Below, piece by piece: positions 13,911 to 25,399 of a stretch of 64,000 nucleotides of DNA. Origin of the DNA: Plectrocnemia conspersa (lineage: Eukaryota > Arthropoda > Insecta > Trichoptera > Polycentropodidae); contig VTFK01000347.1 in assembly GCA_009617715.1 (NCBI GenBank), positions 124,001 to 188,000 of the forward strand, given 5' to 3'. Positions within the stretch are counted from its first letter, which is position 1. Each line of letters begins with the position of its first letter. A program made the position numbers and the translations under genes. The notes below the pieces were generated by a model that did not search any database, was not told the DNA's origin, and saw nothing but the letters and a program-made list of their open reading frames with translations.

Positions 13911-13942
13911 AATTTGCCCCCTCTCCCCCCTCCCTCTCGGCA
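13911..13942. repeat. GC-rich repeat fragment, arm 2 (inverted)
   Basis: GAGGCCC, a C-rich run and CTCTCGGCAGG match the reverse complement of the 12967-12980 fragment and its neighbourhood in outline. Sequence between the two blocks differs. Confidence 0.45.
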
Positions 13943-13994
13943 GGCCTAATCATAGGACGAAAGATTAAGGCCTAATCATAGGACGAAAGATTAA
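13943..13994. repeat. Perfect 26 bp tandem duplication
   Basis: The unit starting GGCCTAATCATAGGACGA occurs twice head to tail without mismatch (13943-13968, 13969-13994), directly after the GC-rich fragment. Confidence 0.95.
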
Positions 13995-13999
13995 TTGCG

Positions 14000-14310
14000 T
14001 TATCAATAAATTGTGCAATTTTTATGGCCGAAATATCAATCAATGTAAAGATAAAAGTGATGATAAATATCTGTTATTCTGCATTGTTTATAATACGATT
14101 AAAAATACATATGTCCACTAAAAACGAGCGTTTTTTTTGGGCAGAAAAATTTTTATAACTAAAAATCGTAGTCATATAAGTCTATTGCTCTTGATCAACC
14201 GTATAATATGGTTTCGAAATCGTATGTATGTTGCTAATAAGGTAATATGTGTTACTTCAGTGCTGTTATTGAGATTACAATCGTGTTCATTCAATTGAAG
14301 ATTAGCGAAA
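14000..14310. other. AT-rich stretch without a gene
   Basis: No feature supported. Confidence 0.65.
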
Positions 14311-14315
14311 AGATA

Positions 14316-14610
14316 AGTTCAAGGATCCTCTCAGGGGATCGGTGGACCCCGGATTAACAACCTCTGGTGTAGAGGTTCAAAGCCACCACTGCTACTGGTA
14401 AAGTACTCGGCCAGATGGGCCAGTGAGGCAGATCGCGTGATCCAGCCACCAGTTGTCGATGTCGACCCTCTTTGTTTCGGCGGGCCGACAGGTGGACAAC
14501 GGTTCCGAGTCGACCCTCGCAACGAACAATATTCAGAAACGGCATTTCTCACACGTATTGTGAACACACCGGCGAACGCATGTTACGGAATTTCGAATTG
14601 AATAGTTAAA
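14316..14610. other. GC-rich island open in several frames
   Basis: About 280 bases with GC near half. One plus frame stays open from 14320 to 14600 without ATG at its start; two minus frames (14331-14567 and 14354-14545) are also open. Because several frames are open together, this is what GC-rich non-coding or transposon DNA would show too. It contains GGTTCAAAGCC, which matches an internal Pol III B box, but no A box at the right distance. Origin unclear. Confidence 0.25.
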
Positions 14611-14619
14611 ATGGCTAAC

Positions 14620-15460
14620 ATTCATAATAAAAAAAATATTATATTATATGTAAAAAAATTATAATAAATGCATTCCTTAACAAGACTCTTAGATGGCAAA
14701 TAATAGTTTGTCTGCTCACTTTGAAAATTTCATATAATATACATCTTAAATTGTATCTCCAAAATTTTACTTGTTTTTTATTAATCTATTTATAAATAAA
14801 TATTAGATATCTCATTCGTTTCGAAGACTCCCTATAATCTTGGATCAATATAAGACTTACGAACCCACGTGTAAGATTTGATATATATAAACAATATTTA
14901 TAATATTTGTGCTTTATATATGCTATTTAACTGATCTGAACATTTTTTTGGCATAATTAATTTCTAAATCATTTAAAAATATAGACAACCTCTTAACTCT
15001 TCTTAATGTATATTATATTGAATATCGTCCGTTCTAAATTTTGCTCAGTTGCACTCTTAAAACCCTGAGGTCATCCCACCTCAACCCTACACCCCCCATC
15101 CCACGGACGTCTCACTCCCTGCCTAGACCAAATTCTACTTACAGAGCAAATCTTTAAGATGAAATAAATACAGTATATATACACAAATGTAATTTGTATA
15201 TAAGCAATTTATTCCTGTGATTAATCTATGTTAATGTATTTTTTTAACTGCAAAAAATATTCAACTCTAAACGCTGTATTTATAAGTATACACACTAATA
15301 TCATTCTGAAGATCGTATCTAATCTTATGATCATACTAATTAAAGCTAGCGTATTAGAAAGTTTCTAAATTTATTATAACATATTGTGTTCATAATTGTG
15401 TTGAAAAATTGAAAAACCAATAATATATTGTATAAAAATATATCTAAAATGGTAATATTA
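14620..15460. other. AT-rich stretch without a gene
   Basis: AT-rich apart from a short C-rich patch at 15060-15130 with no exon signature. Confidence 0.65.
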
Positions 15461-15607
15461 ATTGTTAATTATTTTTTAATGACACTGTATGGTCCACAAT
15501 CACCAACTGTAAATGCAAAGCTTTTATTGAAATTGTCGCACTGACTGCAAGAACAAAGCCTCTTACGCATTAAGAGCGCCATAAATATATCGTTATTTTC
15601 ATGTAAG

Positions 15608-15889
15608 CTAGTCCAGACCGTAAGTGACAATAAACGGAATAAACAGTAATAAAAGTCCAATAAAAAAACAACCTAATCTAATTGCACTATTATGTCGTAG
15701 TTGGGCAAATAAAATAGCTCTATCAGACCGGCTATGTGTATAAAATCGGATACACAGCGCTAAAAACTCACAACTTTCGTTTGAAACTTGCTTTCTATAC
15801 CACACCAAGAACTTCCACTTGAGCTTCAAATTTTGTACTAAGCTCAACAAATCACAATGACCCGCCAATTGAGAAAGCCGCAGCTTCAT
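15608..15889 (-). CDS. Hypothetical small ORF with one hydrophobic helix
   Basis: A 93-codon frame starting at ATG on the minus strand. The N-terminal 60 residues are charged and mixed; residues about 72-91 (GCFFIGLLLLFIPFIVTYG) form a clear hydrophobic segment followed by the C-terminus. Such a tail-anchored layout is possible for a real protein, but no family is recognised. There is no visible promoter or poly(A) context. It may equally be a remnant of a membrane-protein exon or chance. Confidence 0.22.
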   Translation of the reverse strand: MKLRLSQLAGHCDLLSLVQNLKLKWKFLVWYRKQVSNESCEFLALCIRFYTHSRSDRAILFAQLRHNSAIRLGCFFIGLLLLFIPFIVTYGLD

Positions 15890-15899
15890 GACAATCCTA

Positions 15900-16125
15900 A
15901 TCTACCACGATATCCAGAATCCAGAGTTGAACCTGCTTTGCAGACAGTGCAAACATACAACTTTATGTATGCGTTAACATAATTATACAACTTTACGAGA
16001 ACGTGATCAAATTTTTCGCACAAATATCAATTATATACAAAACTAATTTATTGTATCAAAAAATATATAAAACACATATGTACATTTATTAAAATCATTG
16101 CACATTGTTTCTGGTGTAATAATAT
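15900..16125. other. AT-rich stretch without a gene
   Basis: Nothing supported. Confidence 0.6.
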
Positions 16126-16129
16126 TCTA

Positions 16130-16380
16130 AAGAGGGCCACGTTCCGCCTATACAGCGCGAAGGAGGACATAATAATGGGCCCTCTGCGGAGGACGTTTTA
16201 AAATATTCGATGGGGACGTCCGGCCAAGGACAAAATCTTGTAGCGGCCTGATAAGCTAGGGGCTTAAGGAAAACATGGCGTAGTGCGCCGTCCTATCTGC
16301 TCTGCTTGATGACCCAAGAGCAACTGCCTTACGTGGCTCACAACTGATGCTATACCTAGCGTCTGGATAAGTTAGCACTT
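16130..16380. mobile_element. GC-richer mobile-element fragment, unclassified
   Basis: This GC-richer block contains 26 bases (16206-16231) that are nearly identical (25/26) to the reverse complement of 3496-3521. A shared high-identity block on opposite strands 12.7 kb apart in otherwise dissimilar DNA is best explained by a dispersed element. All frames are broken and no protein motif was recognised. Confidence 0.5.
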
Positions 16381-16389
16381 TTTTAAAAA

Positions 16390-18460
16390 TGTCTATTATC
16401 TCTTTCAAAAAAAAGCGTTTAAAAGTGGGTTTGAGAAACGTTGATTTGTTAGTTATTATATTTATTATAAAATAATGTATAATATAATTATTTTACTAAA
16501 ATGTTATCAGTTATAAATTAACACTTTTTATATTTAAATTTCCGTTGGTTAAAAAATACATATAATTAATAATGAACATTTCTACCCGTTACCTTTGATA
16601 ACAGCAAAAGCCTATTAAATTAACTATTTTTTTGCATCCTTTCCTTCAAACTTTCATCGCAGTTTTACATAATGGCCTAAGGCAGCAAATCAGAATACTA
16701 TCAGACTAAGTTTCGTTAATTTATACATAAACTTGCTACGTTTAAACAAAACATACTGTATATAAGTCATGTAGTTGAGTGAGAGGTTAAAAATATAACT
16801 TAATTGTTACTGTATAATATATAAATAAATTATTTAATACAAAGCTTTAATTCATTCATATAATTTACACCCAATTTTAAAATAATAAATTTTTTGCTAG
16901 TAGTATATAGAAAAGACTTTTGAAGTACATTAACACGGATAAAATATGTTTTTCATCAATTTAATAGTATGAATATTTCTATCATAATATATTTTAAAAT
17001 CATACTTATCGCATATTATATGCGTCCGTTTAGTTCTGTACAGCAATTTAAAAGTAATTTACTGTCATTTGCTATTTGATGTGTAAACATTTCATAAAAA
17101 CTTATGTTATTATTATTATTATTATTTTATTTAAATTCAACGCACATTCTTTTTCAATTCAACTTATTAAGAAATTACTCATAATCATATTTTTATACTA
17201 TCCTTAAATGACGCAGCGTATTACACCGTATATTATTAATAAATGATGCAAATCGCATGAAGCACGTTATCATCGAATTATTCTTGATAACATATCAGTG
17301 ACAAAATACGAAGTCATTTATTATTATTACAAGCTTATAAATTTCGTATATTATATACATACACATGTATATTTCTACTAAAGTTAATTAAAATTAATGG
17401 AAATAGAAACCAGAATCGGCGTTTGGCTCGAAAAGCTGGAACTTTCCAAGCTGAAATTTGTTTCATGTTATAAACTGATTTCCTCTTTTCTCTCTCTTAC
17501 CGGCGAAGATTTCCCATTTTCTCGTGGAAAATTCGCCTATCCCCCAAGACCCATATCGGCTCACTCTAGCGATCTATCAATGTCTGGTTATTTATATTTC
17601 GAGACTTTCCTCTTTTCAGCGTCGCTTCGCGTTCGAAAGGCTTTACTGCCTTTCTTTCTGCTTTTCGTCTCGCGAATTTCGGTCAAATTAAGAGTTAATT
17701 AATTTGTCGTATATAGCGATTTCAACTAAAATACCGAAAGTATATTTCCAATGATGTTATCAAACATATAAGTTCAACCCTATAAATCTTTTTTATCCCT
17801 TGTTACGCGTATTTACTTTTTCTTTAGCTTGAAAGTACAACATTTTTCATTCAGACGGCTACTTTAAAATAATAGAGAGAACTTTTTTAAATATTTTTTC
17901 ACTTAAAATGAACACTTCATAAGATTTAACATTTAAAATCACTTAATTTTTTGGATGACGTTGTTAGAATATTGCGTTTTTATTTTACTAAGCAATAAAG
18001 AATGCGCAAAATATAATTACTCAAAATGTTTTTTTAACATTGAAATCATTTAAAATAAACTTATAAGTCTCTCATAAGAACGCTTCCCAAACAGTGAACT
18101 TAATCGATGAGACATTGGAACATGTCATTCTGGCTGCCATTTCTGAAAGTTGAACCGTGACATGCTAACGACCGATTACGTGCTACTGCAATGAGACTAT
18201 TTTTTGTTTATAGCGAGGTATTGAAATAAATTTGTAATAATAGAATTAATAAAGAATGAGTTTGAATCTATCCTGGATGAAGCCACATAATAAATCTAGT
18301 ATATATTTTAAGAGATCATATTATATTATGTGCAATACAGAACAAAATAAATATTACAGCACGTAAGTCCATATAAAATATCATTATATATAATATTTTA
18401 ATACCCATAAAATAGGGACCTATAAAATCAACATAATGCACTTAATACTATTGCAATACT
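16390..18460. other. AT-rich stretch, one chance ORF
   Basis: Contains an (ATT)n run near 17108. The 101-codon plus frame at 17397-17702 lies in a patch of moderate GC but its translation shows no domain, signal peptide or splice context. On the minus strand 18100-18195 reads open from a CAG (ARNRSLACHGSTF...), too short to call. Confidence 0.5.
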
Positions 18461-18470
18461 TTTTTTTTAG

Positions 18471-18590
18471 AGATGAACGAACTGAGCTCAGAAGGGGAGA
18501 GATTATCTTATCGCATCATACATACATACCACACACAAACGAACTGATACACATTTCAATTGTAATATGTTAAATGGCATACAGTCATAG
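18471..18590 (+). CDS. Candidate exon after a strong acceptor
   Basis: A run of T ending in AG (18461-18470) is followed by a GC-richer segment. Two phases are open: one starts at the codon ATG and runs MNELSSEGERLSYRIIH to a stop after 24 codons, the other runs DERTELRRGEIILSHHT to a stop after 33 codons. A donor-like TAG|GTAAAT follows at 18590 and CAG|GTGAGT at about 18650. It could be a terminal coding exon or a non-coding exon. Confidence 0.28.
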
Positions 18591-19879
18591 GTAAATATGT
18601 TATTAATATTATTATAATGTGTTATGAAATATTTTCATATCGCGCAGGTGAGTGAGCCAGAAAAATATTTACACACCGTGGATACCAAACAACATGCAAT
18701 TTTGCAATGTATCGGCATATATTTCAAAATTGCTTGATTAAATGCTTTTAATGTGTCATAGGTATAAAACATATTATATTGACTGTTCCCTCACAAAATC
18801 AATATCGTTCGCGAATTGAATAGCTCGCTTTAAACAAAGAGTAAAACCGATGATTATGTACAAGGATAATTTTATTTATATATTGAATTTTTGTAAATTT
18901 AATTTAATTTCATTAAAGATGACTCTTTAAAATAGTATATTAAATGCTCTCTAGACATTCAGCAATAACTAATGAAGAATAAGAAAAATAGTAATCAAGC
19001 CTTGCGTTTTAAATACAAAAAGAAATAATTCGTTATTAATCCTACATTGCACTGTTATTTATGGTTGGTATTGCTCTTTGATGTGAGACTTGGACTGTAA
19101 TTATGACCGTAAACTTCAGAAAAGTAGGTTTTAGACAGATTTCTTGAACCATAAGAAACGATGCAGTATGTTTATATATTTGCTAGAACTAGATATAAAA
19201 ATCATATTTTTTTAAGTCTTATTTTTTACACCTAGTTGATTTTTTATCGACTATTTCAATAAATTACTAAATTTATAGCATAAAAATGCATAAATAATAA
19301 AATCATCTACTTTAAAATATTTGTTTGTGTCTAAAATGTAGTAAAAATTATAAATACATTTTTTCCCATATTAAAAAAATATAAAAAATTGGGTTTCAAC
19401 AATGGTACATCAAAATAATTAAAACGACTATGGTTTGGCACAACAATATACATAAGAAAACGGCAGATCACGTATAATTGCACAATAACTATGCAAACGA
19501 ATAAGCTTCGAAACTCGTCTAAAAAAACCACTAATGTCGTTGCATCTAATAAACATTGTTTGAACTACTCTTTGTAATTATCGGACGTTCGTCCAACGTA
19601 GGGCATTGAAAGCAACTTTCACTTAAGAAGATGATTGAGGTGGTGTTAAACTCTAATGCGATTGACCCACAATGTGCATCATATTTTATTCATCCAATCT
19701 TCCTTGAAGTACCATTATAAAGATGTGATACTTGATCACTAGTTATCACACAACATACACAGATCACCCGCAATCTATAATATGTAAAAAAATATGTGTA
19801 AAATTCACAATAATAGGGCAAAATCCCGAAAATATTTAATGTCAATGTGAGATATTATTGCTTTAGTAAGCTATAAAAA

Positions 19880-20190
19880 TATGTATTGTAAATCTTCCGT
19901 TGTAACATGACACACATTAGCCCAATGCGTTACAATGTGGTAAACAGAATCAACAACTTATAAAATAGTAGTGAGGCACTAGATTGAAATCAAGTAAATG
20001 AGTGACATATTTTATGAATTATAAATATTATTACAGTTTACAATCAGGAGATGCTACTATCATGACATTTTTTTTATATGAAAGATTTAAATTATTCATC
20101 AGTAAGATTAGGAAAATAAAATAAAATCTAATCTGTATCGCCTGATTGCTACTAAAAATATAATCTTTCAGACACGTTAGGTCTTGAATG
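19880..20190 (+). repeat. Repeat B (GTTAGCCCAATGCG core), copy at 19.9 kb
   Basis: Shares with the 53-54 kb cluster the ordered blocks TCTTCCGTTGTAACATGAC, TTAGCCCAATGCGTTACA, AAACAGAATCAACAAC, and, about 150 bases later, a TTCATCAGTAAGATTAGGAAAA block. It sits inside what would be the intron just upstream of the exon at 20260. Confidence 0.8.
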
Positions 20191-20259
20191 CGTTAGTCAC
20201 CGACTGATACTTAAAAATATTTTAGTAAATCAAAGTAATGTGTTTATTTATAATTTCAG

Positions 20260-20354
20260 CATATGATAATGACCCCATCATCGAAGGTCGAATCGTCGAC
20301 AAGAAAATGCGCGATACGCTAGCCCTCCCATCTCTCAAGCTATGTTCCACATAA
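20260..20354 (+). CDS. Probable terminal coding exon, unknown gene
   Basis: A textbook acceptor (TTTATTTATAATTTCAG, ending 20259) leads straight into a segment of about 48 % GC that ends with TAA at 20352-20354, after which AT-richness resumes. With two split-codon bases the frame gives 30 residues beginning YDNDPIIEGRIVDKK and ending LPSLKLCST. A poly(A) signal AATAAA follows at 20388-20393. Phase 0 is also open for 20 codons, so the reading frame is likely but not proven. I do not recognise the protein. Confidence 0.62.
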
Positions 20355-20387
20355 ACAATAACATATAATCACATGTTAAATTAAAAA

Positions 20388-20393
20388 AATAAA
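20388..20393 (+). terminator. Poly(A) signal AATAAA
   Basis: AATAAA lies 34 bases after the stop of the 20260-20354 exon. This spacing would give a very short 3' untranslated region, which is acceptable in insects. Confidence 0.4.
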
Positions 20394-20399
20394 GCACTG

Positions 20400-21630
20400 T
20401 TTAATATTACTTCAAGAGAAAAATAAATAAAAAATAAACTTCAATCAGGATTTTCAAAGAGAAATCAAATTTGTCTATACAATAATTTTCAACCCTTTAT
20501 ATACATAAGTGTATTGTCCAAATTTTAAATTTTACTTTACATGCTTTTCTTCTGTATCCTTATGTTTCTATTAAAAAACTAACATTGTCATATTATTAAA
20601 ATGTTCTACACATTTTTTTATCAGTAATATTATTTAATTTTAGTCAGAATTTTTTAATTTAACGATTAATGATTATAAGAAATGCTCAGTATACAAAATT
20701 GCCAGTAAGATAACAAAGAACGATAATTGAGTTGCTAGACATTAACTGACATATTACATTATAATATTTTAAGTGACCATTTCAATAAAAGTTACTGGTT
20801 TTTTATGCTTAAAAAATGACCATTTAAATTATAACATAGAGAATCAAAAATTATAATTATCGCATTCAATACGTATTTTTTTTTTACAAGCTATAATATC
20901 AATCAGAATAATTAATTATAAATGATTTTTACGTATTTTTTCTATGCACAAAAACATTCAATTTTGCAGAAATTAATAAAAAAAATATATTGAATAAGAA
21001 AGATTATAGAAAAAAAATCTTTTTAGGCAATAATCTGTTTTTTTCAAAATTAATTAAGTAAAACTACTTTGCCTGAAAGAATCAATTAAAGAACATCGAT
21101 CGATACATTGTGCTCATCGCAAAACAAGAAACCTGTAAAATATCTAACCTCTCGGGAATTATAATTCCAGGATCTACGATATATGTATATAAATATCAGG
21201 ATTAGTAAATAAAATCGTGAAAATTAAAAAAAAAAATTTTTCTTAAATTAAATTGCTTTCTGAACAAACTTTGTATGTTCGATATACCTGCACTTGTCAC
21301 GTGCGGGATCACTGTAAATAACATTTAATGATGCAAAATGCAATTATAACAATATAAATAATTTAATAATTAAAATGTAATTAGAGAACGAAAAATATTG
21401 TAAAAAAACGATAGAGCGTTAGTGGTAATAAATAACATTTTATTTTACTGAAGGCATAATATTAAAAGTAAAATTATTTATCTTTCAATTTAATAATATA
21501 TTGATTACACAAATATTATTTTCGTGTATGTAATTCATTTAAAATAAATTATAATTTTTTACATATTTTATGAATGTTATTTGGTATATAGTATTGGTTA
21601 CAGATATAAATTAAACAACATTTTTTCTAC
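20400..21630. other. AT-rich stretch without a gene
   Basis: Very AT-rich; no exon, repeat or RNA gene supported. Confidence 0.65.
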
Positions 21631-21634
21631 TCAC

Positions 21635-21690
21635 GGAACATTTTCAATCCCGTAATTGATTCCTACAAACCACAAATCTCGAGCGCGGGG
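21635..21690 (-). CDS. Candidate short internal exon, unknown gene
   Basis: On the minus strand a T-rich tract ending in TATAAG precedes a 56-base GC-richer block that ends at CC|GTGAGTAG. Only one phase is open and reads PRARDLWFVGINYGIENV plus two bases. Both splice sites and the composition jump agree with a real small exon, but 18 codons is short and the acceptor is AAG. Confidence 0.3.
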
Positions 21691-22039
21691 CTTATAATAA
21701 AACGAAAAATAAAATAATGTAATTTTCTAATTACCAATATAGTTTACTATTAGTTAAATGCGAAATTTTCTAGCTAAGCTTTTAATATATACTACAGTGC
21801 TATTACTAGCCATTATCGATATATTATATACAAACTAAAAATATTAATAATTTACATACCAATTTGATTTATTCATCATATTTTTTTCTTCATAATATTA
21901 CTCAAAATTAAAGTCACTTCCATATTGCTTCATCATAAATCAACTTCACGTTTTTCAATAATTATTTCCCCTTGTTCTTCGTTTAAGGGCGAAATTTGTT
22001 AGGTAACAGGTGGATATCATCCGAGAGTTCCACTTGATT

Positions 22040-22204
22040 AAGCGAATTTGGCTTTTGGTCCGTTTGTTCACATTCCAGATTTAATGTTCCCACGTGACGA
22101 TTGCGCGCTGAGCGAGGAAATATATCGCGTTACTCACTTCGTATTGTTACCGTTTCGTGCACTTTCTAAAACGCCCCGGTCGTCAACCTTGGGCAACGGA
22201 GAAG
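22040..22204 (+). promoter_or_regulatory. Possible promoter and 5' untranslated region
   Basis: GC-richer stretch directly upstream of the candidate first exon at 22205, containing CACGTG (an E-box, near 22093) and several CG-rich blocks. No canonical TATA box or initiator stands out, so this call rests on position and composition. Confidence 0.25.
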
Positions 22205-22253
22205 ATGCGCAATGATACAAAAACATATCACAACAAATCTCTGCCATTTAGAC
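22205..22253 (+). CDS. Candidate first coding exon, unknown gene
   Basis: An ATG in good context (GAAGATGC, A at -3) opens 16 codons (MRNDTKTYHNKSLPFR) plus one base and ends at a perfect donor core, GTAAGTAT (22254-22261). The GC-richer patch stops at the donor. There is no signal peptide. No family recognised. A chance ATG before a chance donor cannot be excluded. Confidence 0.35.
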
Positions 22254-22718
22254 GTAAGTATATAAGAGTTATCAAAACAATTACTACGAACTATAGATAG
22301 AAATTACTTCTAAACATATTATTTTTAAAAAATCGGTGCACTTTGTATGAGTCGCCCATAACGAAACAGTGTATCCTCGAATTGCGAGTAGCTGGATTTA
22401 CGAGTGCTTTGCAGAAAATTTCAATATATTTTGACTCAATAAGCGAGCGATATCTTGCAATACGAGCAGTGCGTACTGCGTCACTTCCTGACAGTCAAAG
22501 TAAAGACTCAAAACATCACTTTTGGATCAGCAGATTTATTCCAACTTCAAAAAGCTTTATACAAAATCTACTATTTCAGCGATGCTCAAGATGCTCAACA
22601 ACGTGAGATGCCTCAATGGTGGGTTTACTAAGAGAACCATTAGTTTTGTTTGAATAAAACTGTGGTCTCATTGCAGGTTTACTCATAAACGAGAGCCGCC
22701 AATCAACGATGAAATTGT

Positions 22719-22859
22719 GTCCTTGGGAAGAACTTGAGACCAGGGGTGAATGAAGATGATATTCAAGAGTTGGTGGATGAATATGCCCATCGAATAACTT
22801 ATATAGATACATCACCGATTCAGAGAAGATCTCGTCTGAGGAGGAGAAAAAGGCCGTGA
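22719..22859 (+). pseudogene. Possible Tigger/pogo transposase C-terminal fragment
   Basis: A plus frame reads VLGKNLRPGVNEDDIQELVD and then continues basic (RRSRLRRRKRP) to a stop. A VNEDDIQELV-type acidic helix after a short aromatic/leucine stretch is what the region following the DDE domain looks like in Tigger-type transposases. It lies 2 kb upstream of, and in the wrong order for, the DDE relic at 24712, so it would be a separate or rearranged copy. The assignment is weak. Confidence 0.4.
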
Positions 22860-22873
22860 AACCCTCACTTAGA

Positions 22874-23095
22874 TTAACCCTTTAAACGCCAGCGAATAAT
22901 TAGTGAAACATGTTATTTCTCTTTACGCGTCAGTTTCTTTTTCTAAAAATAAATATAAAATACTTGGTTCACTGTTAAATTATGCAAGTACAATAATCTT
23001 GACGAATTAAAAATCGTCAATAATTAATTTAATTAAATTAAAAAATTATCAACAAGTCACTCACTGTTGAGTCACTGGCGTTTAAGTAGTTGAGG
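22874..23095. mobile_element. piggyBac-like miniature element (decayed)
   Basis: The left end is TTAA followed by CCCTTTAAACGCCAGCG (22874-22894). The right end, read in reverse, carries TTAAACGCCAGTG (23073-23085) near a degenerate TTAA (TTGA). TTAA target sites with CCCTTT-type ends are the piggyBac hallmark. The roughly 220 bp interior is AT-rich and non-coding. Confidence 0.5.
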
Positions 23096-23099
23096 ATAT

Positions 23100-24280
23100 C
23101 TGTTAAGTATGGAAAACTGCAAAATTTCGTGTGTCTGTTTTCAACTATATGAATATTCGAATAATTAATAGAATATTCGTAAAATATTCCATTATACTAC
23201 CTCGAATTAAATTTGAAGAAAGTCTTAAAATGACACAATTTGTATACTTGAGCAGCATAGGTAGTCGTTTTTTCTCTCAATTTATTCGAGTGACTAGTGC
23301 TGCTCCAAAATTCATGGTTCTTTATGCGCCTTTATTATGTTTTGAAATGCGAGACAATGATACGCTTCTTATTAACAAAAAAAATGCTTATACGTCTTCG
23401 AAAAACATCTGTGAATAGAATGTTTATCGATGTGTCTACTATGACCGAAATACGTAGAATTCGTTCGTTGAACAATATAAATCGTTGGAAAGGACCACAC
23501 TTTAATATCGTTTAACACCTATCTCAAAAACAGGTTTTATAATTATATTTTTTTGTAAAGTTTCATTCAAAGATTTTATTTCTAATTTAGTTATTTAATT
23601 TATATTAAAATCTGCACAAAAAAACGCCGCTACAGATCCGATTTTACTGTATTTAAAATATGCTCTAGTCATTATTAGCTATTTAAAATTATTAATCAAT
23701 TTTACTGGATTGTAATTCGCACAGCATATTCTATAAAATTTAAAAAGTTTAACGATTATGAAAGTTATTAATGATTAATTAAAATAATTATTATGAACCA
23801 ATAATTATTTTTTAATTAAATAATATTTTACAGACAATTAGTTAAATAAAAAAATATCGGTAAAAACCGAGAATACTTTATCCATTTTTTATTCAATATT
23901 TAAATAGTTTAAAACTACGAATAATTGAGAACCATAAGTGCAAGCCAATCTATTCAATACAATGTCACATTTTTGGCAAATCCTCAAACGGAGCCAAAAG
24001 CAAGTGTCGTTGGATAGATTCTTATTTAAATTTCACGAAAATAAAAATATTGCATTACAGTGATGATTTCGATATGAAAACTCGATTAATTAAATTATTT
24101 CAAAATAAATTTAAATAATAAAAAATATATGTTTTTTATAACAATATTTTTTTATATAATTAATATAAAATATTTTTTGCAATGTTAATTTAGTTCGTAC
24201 TCTTTAATTTATTAATATTATTTTCTTTAGAAATCATTTACATTAATTTAAATTAAAAAAATGTTTTTATTTAATATTTC
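23100..24280. other. AT-rich stretch without a recognised gene
   Basis: A plus frame at 23131-23418 (95 codons) and an overlapping one at 23297-23515 have no recognisable motif. The rest is AT-rich. Confidence 0.5.
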
Positions 24281-24285
24281 TTCAG

Positions 24286-24370
24286 AATATACAACTATCT
24301 GGGGTACCTCAAAACAGTGAAAGATCGACCTCCGTACATGTACGACGATACTCCTCACTTCCTCAGATGA
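24286..24370 (+). CDS. Probable terminal exon, unknown gene, frame ambiguous
   Basis: A strong acceptor (TTTATTTAATATTTCTTCAG ending 24285) opens into sequence near 48 % GC within strongly AT-rich flanks. With one split base the frame gives 27 residues beginning IYNYLGYLKTVKDRPPY and stopping at TGA (24368-24370). In phase 0 a serine-rich frame beginning NIQLSGVPQNSERSTS runs 35 codons to a TGA at about 24393. Both are protein-like. The exon could be an alternative last exon of the same gene as 20260-20354. Confidence 0.55.
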
Positions 24371-24711
24371 ATAAGTCGATTGAGAGCACTTGAAATGCAA
24401 CGAAAAATTATATTGGTCTACTCTTTAAATGTAAATAATAACAAAAATAGCTCTCCTAAACTATTCACATGCTTATTTACTTTAAATCTTAACTCCGGGT
24501 AACTCTGTGCTACCTAATAATATAGAATTGAAATGGGACACCCACAAAAAATATGTCTATCATCCCACACGAATTGGGCTAGCCTCTCGTAGCTATTGTC
24601 GAAAAATATTTGTGTTCATTGAGAAGCTGTATGAACTGAATCAAAAAGTATTTATTTTCATATACATTGCAGATTTTATTTTTAATTAATTTTGTGTGTG
24701 AATGTGCGTTT

Positions 24712-25375
24712 TTCCAAAAAATAGCATGGAAGGATAGATATTCGAAGATTGTTTTTTTTTTCAAATGTAAAGGATTGTCACAGAAGGCAGTATTGTTAAT
24801 AGATAATGCTCCTTCTCATCCGAATTAAAGCATATTGAAAACGAATGAGTCTTGTGGTTACAATTCTTTTACCGCCTCATGTTACAAGTTTAATTTGCCC
24901 CATAGACCAATGTATTATATTATCAATGAAACGGTTTTACCGTGCTGTTCTTTTCTTAAAACTCTTGCTGAGAAAGATAATGGCTTAATCAATTCTGGGA
25001 GGAAATGACGAAATTGGATGCTATACAACGAATAGGACAATCTTTGTCAAAAATGGATATTTTGCATTCTGCAGAAATAGAGGCAACTGATATACATATA
25101 TAAAATAAATAGATTATTAGAAAATTAAAAATGCTTTGAAAATGTCGATCGAGAAATCGAGAAGTTTTTTTTAATGCTTGAATGATGTGGATATAGCAAT
25201 TTAAACAGAAGAGGATGGAAGTATTAGTGATAATACAAGTGAAGAAAATGCTAACAATTACATTAGCCACAGACGGCACTAACTTATGTTGAATTTTTAC
25301 TGGATTCCATAGACCAAAGAGAATCCGACGATTACTGATATTTAAAAAGTAATGAGAGTTTCTCAATAGCAAATG
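24712..25375 (+). pseudogene. Tigger/jerky-like (pogo superfamily) transposase relic
   Basis: Consecutive broken frames spell the back half of a DDE transposase. At 24769-24825 KGLSQKAVLLIDNAPSHPN contains the second catalytic aspartate (24802-24804) in the family's D-N-A-P-S-H context. After a stop and a +1 frameshift, LLPPHVTSLICPIDQ (24866-24910) carries the third catalytic aspartate (24905-24907), followed by MKRFYRAVLFLKLLL. After another stop, FWEEMTKLDAIQRIG continues to 25102, and a further acidic segment follows to about 25375. The N-terminal CENP-B-like DNA-binding half is missing. The pseudogene is clearly dead; JRK/JRKL-like genes derive from this family. Confidence 0.9.
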
Positions 25376-25399
25376 AGAATCACAGATTTTCCTTATAAA

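Noticed and set aside
14370..14380. GGTTCAAAGCC, a Pol III B-box match
   Set aside because: No A box at the proper distance and no tRNA fold.
17397..17702. A 101-codon plus-strand frame
   Set aside because: No domain, no splice or promoter context; the GC patch alone can explain the open frame.
18100..18195. Minus-strand open stretch after CAG reading ARNRSLACHGSTF
   Set aside because: Only about 27 codons with a weak pyrimidine tract; open frames of this size occur by chance at this GC.
24989..25372. A 127-codon minus-strand frame, one of the longest in the window
   Set aside because: It is antisense to the Tigger/jerky transposase relic and has no motif of its own.
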